Below, in pieces: positions 12,462 through 21,925 of a DNA stretch of 64,000 nucleotides. The notes under the pieces are model-generated. The model had not been told where the DNA came from. It saw only the letters and a program-made list of their open reading frames with translations, and searched no databases. This DNA is from Psettodes erumei (taxonomy: Eukaryota > Chordata > Actinopteri > Pleuronectiformes > Psettodidae), in the NCBI GenBank assembly GCA_016785225.1, contig JAFBJZ010000512.1, positions 4,873,001 to 4,937,000 on the forward strand, written 5' to 3'. The first letter of the stretch is position 1. The number at the start of each line of letters is the position of its first letter. The position numbers and the translations under genes are program-made.

Positions 12462-12517
<56 letters not shown>
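12462..12517. repeat. CA microsatellite, 28 units
   Basis: An uninterrupted CA array of 56 bp, one of the longest pure arrays in the window. Confidence 0.97.
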
Positions 12518-12520
<3 letters not shown>

Positions 12521-12971
12521 GAATGGCATACTGTAGAGTCGGGCAGAAAATGCAACACTCCTCCTCAAAGAGAGAAAAGTCCTGAGAGCCTGCGCTGATC
12601 TCGAGGTTGGCTCTCGACTTTCCACCAACTCCACTGCTCACACAGTGTAATCTGTCTGCGAGACTCCAACAGCCTTTCTGGCGAATAAAATTTAATCATG
12701 TTTGAGAAATACTTGGTTGTTTCCCAGCGGATTAAGTTCTGCGCCTGTTGATTTTTCACTTTGGAAGTGAGGTGGTTTAACATTTGGAGGGAGCTATAAA
12801 ATCTTACAATGAAAGCTTGAAATCATGTTATGATCCATGTCCTTTCGGGTTTCTGTCTGTCTTCTCCTGGTGTTTTCTGTTAGGGCTCCCCCTGGTGTTC
12901 TTTCCCCTTTTTGGTTAATCACCTGACTAACTCCCCGCACCTGTGCCTCGTTTGATAATCACTCCCCAGTG

Positions 12972-12978
12972 TATTTAA
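12972..12978 (+). promoter_or_regulatory. TATA-like box of the 5' LTR (TATTTAA)
   Basis: TATTTAA in the LTR with a purine-initiated GTCGAATC sequence 30 bp downstream, the spacing of a pol II promoter. The same box is at 17768-17774 in the 3' LTR. Confidence 0.6.
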
Positions 12979-13001
12979 ACCCTGCCTCACAATTCCCTGG
13001 T

Positions 13002-13011
13002 GTCGAATCGT
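13002..13011 (+). promoter_or_regulatory. Predicted transcript 5' end, complementary to the primer site
   Basis: GTCGAATCGT starts 30 bp after the first base of the TATA-like box and is the exact reverse complement of 13305-13314. In Tf1/sushi-type elements the first bases of the RNA fold back onto the primer site, so this predicts that R begins at about 13002. Confidence 0.55.
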
Positions 13012-13243
13012 GACCATTTCATGCCTGAGCCGAGAACCCTGTACGCCAAGCCTGATCTGTTTTTCGTAGACCCAGTTTTGTCTGACCACCGTTTCTTGCC
13101 CTAGCCCTCGGATTTGTTTGCCGTTTCTCTGGTTTTTCTGACTCGGACTGTTTTGACTACGCCTCTGGTTTTGCTGCTGGTTTTCGGACCCAGATTACGG
13201 ACTTGTTTGGGATTTTTGGATTTGCGGATTTTGGATTGTCGCT

Positions 13244-13249
13244 AATAAA
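13244..13249 (+). terminator. LTR polyadenylation signal AATAAA
   Basis: AATAAA near the 3' end of the 5' LTR, followed by a TG-rich stretch (ATTGTCAGCACACACTGTC). The counterpart in the 3' LTR, 18043-18048, would be the functional one. Confidence 0.7.
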
Positions 13250-13304
13250 GATCATTGTCAGCACACACTGTCTTGCGCCTGGTTCCTGTACTGATCATCA
13301 CAGT

Positions 13305-13314
13305 ACGATTCGAC
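13305..13314 (+). other. Putative self-priming primer-binding site
   Basis: ACGATTCGAC, four bases after the 5' LTR, pairs perfectly over 10 bases with 13002-13011, plus one possible G-U pair. No tRNA-type TGG primer site is visible in the 18-bp gap between LTR and gag. Confidence 0.6.
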
Positions 13315-13318
13315 CATC

Positions 13319-14290
13319 ATGGAACCAGCAGGCAGTGCGCAGCTACAAGCGGCAGTGAATAGGCAGGACGCCGTGCTGGGAGTACAACAGCAACAACTCC
13401 TGGCCCTCTCGCAGCATCTGCAGGCGCTGATCCACAGAATGGCTGACTTGGCAGCTACCGTTAGAGACAACCAGCTCACCCCCACTCTTCATCCATCTGC
13501 TTCCCCTGCTCCCAGCTCCACCGCTCCGATGACGACACACGAACCACGTCTTCCACCACCAGAGAAATCGACGACGGTGAGCCGGGTCCTGCCGGGCCTT
13601 CTTAACCCAGTGTAAGCTCATCTTCAGCTTACAACCAGCCACCTTTTTCACCGAGCAATCCCGGGTCGCCTACATCATCACCCAGCTTACCGAGGGCCAA
13701 ACAGTGGGCTACAGCGGCCTGGGAAGCGGACTTACCATGTGTCCAGAACTCTGCTCTGCTGGCTGAGGAGATGAAGAGAGTGTTCGATCGGTCCAAACAC
13801 GGCCAGGAGGCAGGAAGAAGCGCTGCTACAGTTACGTCAGGGGTGCAGGTCAGTTTCGGACTACTCCATCGAGTTTCAGGCGTTCGCCACTGACAGCGGG
13901 CTGGGGAGAACGTGCCCTGTATGATGCATTCCTCCATGGTCTCGCTGAATGCATCAAGGGACGAGTTACTGACCGGGACCTCCCTGACGATCTGAATCGG
14001 GTTATCGAACTGGCTATCCGTGTCGGCGCACGCCTAGAGGAATGTGGGCGCCAGGCCCACTCTAGCCCATACCGTCAGCCATCCCCTGCTCCCCTGCGTC
14101 GACCAAGGTTGCCCTCTGGGGCACCACGCCCCCCACACCCGCCCGGAGGTAGAACCCATGCAGGTAAATCGAGCTCGTCTTTCAAAGGAGGAGCGAGAAA
14201 GGCGGATCCGAGAACAAGCATGTCTATACTGTGGGGGGTTGGACACTTCAAGATCAGGTGCCCCAGTAAAAGGCAACGCCCACAGTGAGA
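13319..14290 (+). pseudogene. gag: Retrotransposon gag (capsid/nucleocapsid), frame-broken
   Basis: The ATG at 13319 lies only 18 bp after the 5' LTR in a fair initiation context (ATCATGG). The N-terminus is Gln/Leu-rich (VQQQQLLALSQHLQAL), typical of sushi-like gypsy gag, and is followed by a Pro/Ser-rich linker. A capsid-like region covers about 13610-14030. A CCHC zinc knuckle lies at about 14221-14262: C-x2-C, then H and C in a frame offset caused by a length change in the G run at 14232-14237. Frame changes are also needed near 13600, 13690-13740 and 13850-13900. As written, no complete Gag can be made. The product would form the particle and bind element RNA. Confidence 0.85.
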
Positions 14291-14300
14291 GAGGGCGCTC

Positions 14301-17300
14301 GTGGGCGCAATGTCATTGGAATCCTCCTCGAAGAAGCGCACCAGCCTACCAGTGACCTTAGAGTGGAATGGGGGCTCTAAGGGAACTAGGGCACTAGTGG
14401 ACTCAGGAGCAGAGGAAAGTTTCCTGGACTTGAGGGCGGCTAAGCGCTGGGGCATTCCCTGGGTGGTGCTTTCTCAACCTCGAGTGGCGGTCTCTCTGGA
14501 TGGCGGAGGATCGGCCGCATCACCCATGCTACAGCTCCCTAAAGATGCTAGTCTCAGGTAACCACCAGGAACTCATCAGTTTCCTGCTCATCAACTCCCC
14601 CCGTTCACCTGTCATCCTTGGCCACCCATGGATGACCACCCATAACCCAGTCATAGACTGGGAAAGGCATGAAATCATGGGCTGGAGCCCTGCCTGCTCC
14701 CAGACATGTCTTCGTCAAGCCCACACACACACCAGTTCCAGTCGCACAGACGGAGCCAATTCCCAACCTGGAGGAGGTCCCCCAGTATCTGGACTTAAAA
14801 GAAGTCTTCAGTAAGGCGCGTGCCACTTGCCTGCCACCCCATCGCCCGTATGATTGCCCCATTGACCTGAAGCCAGGGGCGACGCCCCCTCGAGGCAGGC
14901 TGTTCTCCCTGTCCCTTCCCGAGACTGAAGCTATGGAGAAATACCTTAGCGAGTCCCTGGCTGCAGGTATCATCCGCCCATCCTCATCGCCAGCTGGGGC
15001 GGGATTTTTTTTTCGTGAACAAGAAGGACGGTTCCCCCGTCCTTGTATTGACTACCCGCGGTCTCAATGATATCACTGTCAAGAACCGTTATCCCCTTCC
15101 GCTCATGTCCACTGCATTCGAGCTTCTCCAGGGAGCCACCATTTTTACCAAGTTGGACTTACGAAAATGCCTACCACCTAATACGCGCAAGAGAGGAGAT
15201 GAGTGGAAGACAGCTTTTAACACTCCCACAGGTCACTGGGAGTACCTGGTGATGCCCTTCGGCCTAACTAACGCCCCAGCAGTCTTCCAGGGGATGGTGA
15301 ATGATGTGTTAAGAGACATGATTAACAAGTTTGTCTTCGTCTACCTGGATGACATTTTGATTTTCTCCCGTTCCCCAGAACAACACACAGAGCATGTGAG
15401 GCAGGTTCTTAAACGATTGCTGGAGAATCGACTGTTCGTCAAGGCCGAGAAGTGTGAGTTCTCATGCACCAGCACCACCTTTTTGGGGTTCAAGATTTCA
15501 GCGGGAAGCATTGGCATGGATCCTTCCAAGGTCGAGGCTGTCACTGAATGGCCCCGGCCAGAAGACCGTAAGTCATTGCAGCGCTTCCTGGGATTTGCCA
15601 ATTTCTATCGGAGATTCATCAGAGACTACAGCACAGTTGCCGCTCCTCTCACCGCCCTGACCTCCACTAAGGGCAGTATATTCCTGGGGAAGGGAAGCCG
15701 AGACTGCATTCCAGCACCTGAAGAAATTATTTACTACTGCGCCTATCCTCGTTCACCCCGACCCGGAGGCACAGTTCATCGTGGAGGTCGATGCTTCTAG
15801 CATTGGGGTGGGGGCCGTCCTGTCCCAGAGATCATCACAGGATGGAAAGGTGCACCCCTGTGCATTCTTTTCCCATCGCCTAACCCCTCCAGAACAGAAC
15901 TACGACATAGGCAACCGCGAGCTCTTGGCAGTCAAGCTGGCTTTAGACGAATGGAGGCAATGGCTGGAGGGGGCCCGGGTCCCTTTCCTGGTGTGGACAG
16001 ATCACAAGAACCTGGAATACCTACGGACGGCCAAGCGGTTAAATCCTCGCCAGGCCAGGTGGGCCATGTTCTTTTCCAGGTTTGACTTCCATCTGGCATA
16101 TCGCCCGGGCTCCAAGAATGTCAAACCTGATGCTCTATCCAGAAGGTTTGATCCACCGGGGAAGGACCCTGCTCCTGACACCATCCTCCCGTCCGACATT
16201 TTCATTAATGCGGTTGACCTCGAGATTGAGGATTGTGTGAGGCGTGCCCAGGAGGGGTCCGCGGCACCAAGTGCATGCCCTAGTGGGTGCCTCTACGTAC
16301 CCGCCAGTGCACGACCCCAAGTCCTTGAGTGGGGACATGCCTCCAACCTCTCCTGCCACCCGGGGAGAAGTCGCACATATGACTTCATCCTTCGCAAGTT
16401 CTGGTGGCCAGAACTACGAAGAGACGTGCAAGACTACGTCTCAGCCTGCTCGGTCTGCGCCCAAGCCAAGGTAAATCACCAACCGCCACAAGGTCTCCTG
16501 CAACCTCTACCCACTCCCACTCGTCCCTGGTCACATATAGCACTAGATTTCATAACAGGTTTACCCACTTCCAACCACCACACTACCATTCTTTCCATCG
16601 TTGACCGGTTCTCTAAGGCCGTACACTTTGTTCCCCTCAACAAGTTACCTTCTGCCCAGGAAACAGCCACACTACTCATCCAACACGTAGTCAGATTACA
16701 TGGCATCCCCTCCGACATCGTCTCAGACCGCGGTCCCCAATTCTCTGCTAGCTTTTGGAAAGCCTTTTGCACTCTCCTAGGTACATCTGTGAGTTTATCC
16801 TCCGGTTTCCACCCCCAATCTAATGGCCAGACCGGCGTGCTAATCAATCTCTCGAGACTGTCCTTAGGTGCATGTGTGCCAGAAACCCAGCTTCCTGGAG
16901 CCAGCAATTGCCATGGGCGAGTCGCCATTAACAGTCACACCTCCGCCTCATCCAAGTTATCCCCCTTGAGAGTGCTGTTTGGGGTACCAGCCTCCTCTGT
17001 TCCCGAGTCAAGAGAGGAGGAGGGGGGTTCCGTCTGCTGAGGCCTTCATCCGCAGATGCAGAAGGACCTGGAGCATTACACGCTCCAATCTGTTGAAAGC
17101 GGCGGCTCGGATGAAGGAGCAGGCGGACAGGAGGCGTACTCGGCTCCAGTTTACCTCGTGGGGCAGCGTGTGTGGCTGGCTGCCAAGGACATCCCACTGA
17201 AGGGGGGGGGCATGCGGAAGTTGGCTCCTCGCTACATTGGTCCATTCACCATTATCAAGGTTATCAGCCCCTCTGCAGTCAGGCTTCGGCTTCCCCCTGC

Positions 17301-17608
17301 CATGAGTAAGATACACCCCACATTCCACGTTTCACGTATCAAACCGGTGGTCACTCACCCATTGTGTTCTGCCCCTGAGCCCCCTCCTGCCCCCAGCATC
17401 ATCGAGAATGGAGAGACATACAAGGTCCGGAGCCTCCTGGACTGTCGTCGTCGGGGCGGGGCCTTCAGTACCTTATTGACTGGGAGGGCTACGGTCCCGA
17501 GGAGAGAAGCTGGACACCGGCCAGGTTCATCCTGGACAAGGACATGATAAGGGACTTCCACAGGACTCATCCCAAACCACCTGTTAAAACGCCAAGAGGC
17601 GTTTCTTA
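14301..17608 (+). pseudogene. pol: Retrotransposon pol (PR-RT-RH-IN-chromodomain), frame-broken
   Basis: Domains in order: aspartic protease with LVDSGAEESF near 14392-14425; reverse transcriptase from about 14760, with GFFF in a T run near 15005, MPFGLTNAP near 15253 and the catalytic YLDD at 15342-15353; the RT-to-RNase H connection FLGFANFYRRFI near 15588; RNase H from 15784 (VDASSIGVGAVLSQ, then TDHKNLEYL near 15998); integrase zinc-binding region near 16330-16470; integrase core with LDFITGLP near 16545 and VSDRGPQFS near 16719. The third acidic residue falls after a frame change near 16835. The C-terminal chromodomain lies at about 17395-17590, also frame-shifted. Small frame changes occur at about ten places, some compensating within 25 bases (about 15170-15195). 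The integrase-plus-chromodomain order defines the chromovirus group. I saw no clear nonsense substitution. Confidence 0.92.
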
Positions 17609-17618
17609 AGGGAGGGGG
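17608..17618 (+). other. Polypurine tract
   Basis: AAGGGAGGGGG directly before the 3' LTR (17622), where plus-strand DNA synthesis would be primed. It overlaps the end of the pol region. Confidence 0.85.
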
Positions 17619-17621
17619 TAC

Positions 17622-18099
17622 TGTTATGATCCATGTCCTTTCGGGTTTCTGTCTGTCTTCTCCTGGTGTTTTCTGTTAGGGCTCCCCCTGGTGTTCTTTC
17701 CCCTTTTTGGTTAATCACCTGACTAACTCCCCGCACCTGTGCCTCGTTTGATAATCACTCCCCAGTGTATTTAAACCCTGCCTCACAATTCCCTGGTGTC
17801 GAATCGTGACCATTTCATGCCTGAGCCGAGAACCCTGTCGCCAAGCCTGATCTGTTTTTCGTGAGACCCAGTTTTGTCTGACCACCGTTTCTTGCCCTAG
17901 CCCTCGGATTTGTTTGCCGTTTCTCTGGTTTTTCTGACTCGGACTGTTTTGACTACGCCTCTGGTTTTGCTGCCCTGGTTTTCGGACCCAGATTACGGAC
18001 TTGTTTTGGGATTTTTGGATTTGCGGATTTTGGATTGTCGCTAATAAAGATCATTGTCAGCACACACTGTCTTGCGCCTGGTTCCTGTACTGATCATCA
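17622..18099 (+). repeat. 3' LTR, 478 bp
   Basis: Matches the 5' LTR along its whole length apart from four small indels. It contains the TATA-like box (17768-17774), the self-complementary 5' end sequence (17798-17807) and AATAAA (18043-18048). Confidence 0.95.
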
Positions 18100-19901
18100 C
18101 GTCACTGTTCAGTCGTGGGGAGGTTAGTGTCGCAGTTTCAGCTGTTCTTCGTTGGATTTGTTTAATCACAGAAGAGACGAGCTATCACCTCGTACTCGAG
18201 GTGGTTTAATGTGGTTGCAAGAGGTTCGTTCGTCACGTGGCAAGTCCGTTTCCGCCCTCCGTGTCCTCAGGACGCCTGTGTTGGCGGACCACGACCGATG
18301 TGGATGTGCTGTCACACAGCACCATCGTGATTGATGAACGACAGGCGTTGGCTCAAAGCACAGTGACAAATGCGTTGTGTTGCCTGCGACTGCTGTGCTG
18401 TAAAAGGGCCGTAAAGTTTGACAACATCAAGCAAAGGCAAAGTGCTTGCTGCTGGATCGCTTTTCAATGTCAATGCAATTTGCAATATTACCCTCACAAT
18501 TAAAATAACTGCCACTTTCTATATCACTGCTTTGGTTTTTAATTCAATTTTGTCCAGTATTAGAAATGGCCGATGTCAGACACTGGAATATTCTGAATTA
18601 CTGCTTCTTGCATTTTCAGGCAACTGAAGGCAGAGGTGTTACATGTGCTCAGCTTACATTGCAAAACCTTTCACCTGATAACGTAAATTGCTCTTGCTTT
18701 GGTCTTAAAGTAAACAGGGAAGCAGAGACAGGCAGCTTTTGTTTTCCAAAGCTGCCAGCCCCAGGCCTCAGGGCTGTAAGATTGACCATATAAAGCCTTC
18801 TCTGTGTTAGCTGACTGTTGTGGTGTTGGAAATAAACTGTATCACACCAAATAAAACTGATAACCATCTCATCGGATGAGCAGAAGAGGCTCTACAGTGG
18901 TACACTCCTTCCGTTATTAGCTTTTCACGTGTGTATGTGCATGCGTATGGGTTTGTGTGTGGAAGGAGGGAGATGAAAAAACATGATAAAAAAAAACTGA
19001 CTGTAAGACTCTGAGAAAGTTTAAAATTGTTTTGGACAAGCAGTAAAAACGAGCGAGAACGTACTTTCTTGTTTTTGGCTTTCCTCCGCCTTGTCTGCCA
19101 TCGTCAGACAATCCCAAAGCCGGGATGCAATTTCCATGTTTTCAATCGCTGCCACAAGAACAGATCACGAGATAATCCGAGTTGTGTGTTGACAGGATTG
19201 TAGTGATTTGAAAGAATAAATTGACGCATGTGCTGGGTGGAAGAAGGACAGCCGGGCGGGGGCTCGGCAGCGCTCCCAAGGCAGCCCAGGAAAACGAGAG
19301 GCGCCGCTGTGGCCGGGACGCAGCAGCATGACATAAGTCATTGACCGCGAGATCGCTCGGCCACGCTGAACCACTACTGATCAAGTTCCGGATCCGGTCA
19401 GTTTACCCTGTCCCGGTGGGATCCGGCAGGAACACCGAGTGTGCCCGCTTTGCCTGGTGTGTGTCCTGCCTGAAGGCCCTGGGGGGAGAGACGCTCCCAG
19501 TGGCATCACGACCAGGTGCCTGGAAATAGCAGGCACCCTCTACTTGGGATGTGACTGGTTTCATGGTAAAAAAAAAAAAAAACACAGTCAATTTCCCAAC
19601 ATTTAGAATTATCAATTCAAATTTTAATTATTACAAATTTGTTTCCCGCCCAGTCAAGCCTGGCTGGGTTGCCTGGGTGAACGTTTACTGATGATAAAAG
19701 ACCAGGAACATATAATAACTTTCAGGCTTCATCACTGTTGATGTGTCCAAGAAGTTATTTACAGTTATTAAAATTATACCGCACATAGTAACAAATAGTG
19801 GCAATCCTTAACTCTGTATGTAAAAGTTAATCAGGATAAACAGTAAAGTAGCAGAGTATTTGGAAAGTAAAAGCCGACATGGTGATGCAAACACCTACAC
19901 A

Positions 19902-19905
<4 letters not shown>

Positions 19906-19935
<30 letters not shown>
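19906..19935. repeat. TG microsatellite
   Basis: A pure TG array of 15 units. Confidence 0.95.
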
Positions 19936-19939
<4 letters not shown>

Positions 19940-20098
19940 CATCCGTGCACGGGCCCGACCCATCAGTTTCCACAAGCTGAGTGAGGACATGCGATTAGTC
20001 AGGACAGACACCCAGCTGAGCCCCGCTGTCCAGAGCCGGGGACCATAACTAATTCGAACAGACAGATTACTGTTTTTTACCAAAAGAAAGCCCATCTT

Positions 20099-20102
<4 letters not shown>

Positions 20103-20133
<31 letters not shown>
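20103..20133. repeat. TG microsatellite
   Basis: A pure TG array about 170 bp after the previous one. Confidence 0.95.
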
Positions 20134-20134
<1 letters not shown>

Positions 20135-20644
20135 TGCGTGTGGGTTTGACATTCCTGCAGCAGCCCTGCCAACAAAAGCCCTCCTTTTAATTCAACAACC
20201 ATTAGGGCTATTAAATATCCCCTGATCTGTAGCCATGGCATTTACTTCGCTCTCTCCATCCTTCCCTTCATCTCTGCTGCCAAACAATGCTCGCAGGGAC
20301 AATTGCTCTTTCATCAAGGGAGAGTATCTGCGCTCGGGTGCGTTTGGGTGCCTTCTCACTATAATGTTGCGTTGAAAACCCTAATTTAAAAAAAAATGCA
20401 CTCACAAAAAATGTTGCAAACTGTCTTCAAAGATGGGATTATCGGCAAGAGCCCGGAGAGGGAGTTAATGTCACCCTGCAGAGCAGTGACAGCCCTGGCT
20501 GGTGTGCTGACACTGAACTTGTGCAAACTCCCACACCAACAGCATATATAACACTCAGCGGCTTCACAGAGTATCCAGGTCCCTTTATTAGTTTCTTTTT
20601 GCACAATTTATGGTGTTGCAAATTTGATTTTTAAAACTGTCACC

Positions 20645-21925
20645 TATTCCCACGAGTTTACTAACCCATTAGGACGAAGTGGAAACAGGTTTTTAGATAT
20701 TTTTTTTTCGTGCCAAGTTCTTAAAAAGCAAAAAACCCAAGAATCTCCAACTCACAGAAGCATCCAGACCCTTTGTGTCTGTGTGACCTCGAACCATGAT
20801 CAAGTGTCTCCTTTTTGTTTTTTATTCACCCTTGAGACGTATGTACAACTCGACTGGAGCCCACACGTGGCAAACTGGCACGGGGTGAGAAAGGTGCACA
20901 CTTGTGCATTAGAAGCCCCAAAACTCCCATTGATATCAGGACAAAAGACAGGCCATTAAATCCAAGGAATTCTCTGTAGACTGCTGTTATACAACTGTGG
21001 CAAGGCCAACATCGGGGGCAAAGGTATAAAACCATTTGTAAAGCGTTGAGTGTTTCTGGGAGCAGCAGCCTCAGTGATGCTGAAATGGGGAGAAATTTGC
21101 AGCCACAAGGACTCTTCCTAAAATTGGCCATCCAGCCAAACTGAGTCACCGCGCGGTAAGAGCCAGGGTCAGAGAGGTGACCAAGGACCCAATGGCAGTT
21201 CTTATGGAGCCTCGCGGGTCCTCTGCAGAGGATGGGAGAACCAATCGGGCCTTTGTGGTGGAGTGGCTAAATGGAAGCCACTTTGAGCATGGGGCATGTT
21301 ACAGCCACTTAGAGCCTGCCACATGGCGTTTAAAGGACTCAGGGAGCGCTAGGATAGCAATTCTCTGGACTGAGGAAATCAAATTTGAGCCCTTTGGGCA
21401 GGTCTCCAAAAACTACGTCTGTGGGATACTGTCTCCACGGTGAGGCATGGCGGTAGGTCTTCTCAGCAGGGACAGGGAGACTGGTCATAAGGGAAAGATG
21501 AATGCGATCATAGTATGGAGTATGGGAGAGGTCCTCAAATTCACTCATGACCTGAGACTTGGGCGATGCTTCGGTGAGGTGTTTGAGGACAGAAGTCTTT
21601 CCTTGAGTGGCCCCGGGCCCAAAGCTTAGATTCAAACCCAACGGAACATCTGCAGAGAGCTCTGAAGGTGGCAGCTCACACACACACTTCCCATTTAATC
21701 TGATGGAGCTCCACAGGATTTGCCAGGAAGAACGGGATAAACACGTGTAGAAGCTCAGCTGAGACGACTGGAAAACCGAACCAATGCAAAAGAGAAGCTT
21801 CGCCAAAACAGTGAATTCATGAGTTGAATACTTCTGTGCATGTGAGATTTTAGTTTTGGACTTCTATTAAATTTCAAAGACAGGTCGAATATGAATTATT
21901 GATTGTGGATTGATTAGCAAAAACT
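20645..21925 (+). mobile_element. Degraded Tc1-like (Tc1/mariner) DNA transposon
   Basis: The segment follows the layout of fish Tc1-like elements. Near the left end AACAGGTTTTTAGATATTTT and a CATCCAGACCCTTTG segment resemble their terminal region. Then come a helix-turn-helix-type region (AGAAATTTGCAGCCACAAGG, ACTCTTCCTAAAATTGGCC) and transposase core remnants at about 21180-21790, ending near 21925 with a diverged terminal sequence (GATTGTGGATTGATTAG). The orientation is plus. The ends are approximate because the inverted repeats are badly eroded. The recognition rests on recalled fish Tc1 sequence. Confidence 0.82.
21060..21800 (+). pseudogene. Tc1-like transposase pseudogene
   Basis: Fragments of the DDE transposase are readable across several frames: NRAFVVEWLNGSHFEHG near 21240, then LWTEEIKFEPFG near 21365 (the motif usually carrying the first catalytic Asp, here Glu), GKMNAI near 21495 and DLRLGRCF near 21550. 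The stretch that normally carries the second catalytic Asp (the QQDN-type block) is missing: the sequence jumps from the LRLGR block to a remnant of the LSLSGPGP block. Stops and frame changes are frequent, so the copy is inactive and clearly older than the LTR element nearby. Confidence 0.8.

Larger units (their letters stand above)
5090..12825 (-). other. clstn2: clstn2 18.2-kb intron, left part
   Basis: The part of the 5090-23319 intron to the left of the LTR element. I see a teleost repeat (about 6575-6765), simple repeats (GAA run near 5953-5975, GT arrays near 9650-9690 and 11328-11349), a strong purine tract (12025-12377) and a long CA array (12462-12517). No host exon is recognisable. 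The longest open frame, 7178-7777 minus (199 codons), has no domain that I recognise. Confidence 0.8.
12826..13300 (+). repeat. 5' LTR, 475 bp
   Basis: Begins TGTTATGATCC and ends in CA, with the same sequence at 17622-18099. It differs from the 3' LTR by four small length changes (extra A near 13039, one base missing near 13070, two bases missing near 13175, one T missing near 13207). I saw no substitutions when aligning by eye. It carries a TATA-like box and an AATAAA signal. Confidence 0.95.
12826..18099 (+). mobile_element. Ty3/gypsy LTR retrotransposon (chromovirus, sushi/Tf1-like), 5.27 kb
   Basis: A nearly full-length LTR retrotransposon inserted sense on the plus strand, opposite to clstn2, in the intron between cadherin and LamG exons. 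In order: a 5' LTR (12826-13300), a self-complementary primer-type site (13305-13314), gag (13319 to about 14290), protease, reverse transcriptase, RNase H, zinc-binding/integrase core and C-terminal chromodomain (14301-17608), a polypurine tract (17608-17618) and a 3' LTR (17622-18099). Integrase after RNase H plus a chromodomain places it in the Ty3/gypsy chromovirus lineage. All its reading frames are broken by small frame changes, so it could not encode its proteins as written. No perfect target-site duplication is seen: aatca lies on the left and cgtca on the right. Confidence 0.95.
18100..20644 (-). other. clstn2: clstn2 18.2-kb intron, between LTR element and Tc1 element
   Basis: Unique-looking intronic sequence with an A/T run near 19567, a GT array at 19906-19935 and another at 20103-20133. 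No exon, RNA gene or clear mobile element is recognised. Confidence 0.75.

Noticed and set aside
12413..12641. Cys-Val-rich frames suggestive of a cysteine-rich peptide
   Set aside because: They are pure translations of the CA microsatellite.
13319..14290. Gag region considered as a domesticated host gene (sushi-derived type)
   Set aside because: It is flanked by matching LTRs, followed by pol, and broken in frame. It is part of the retrotransposon.
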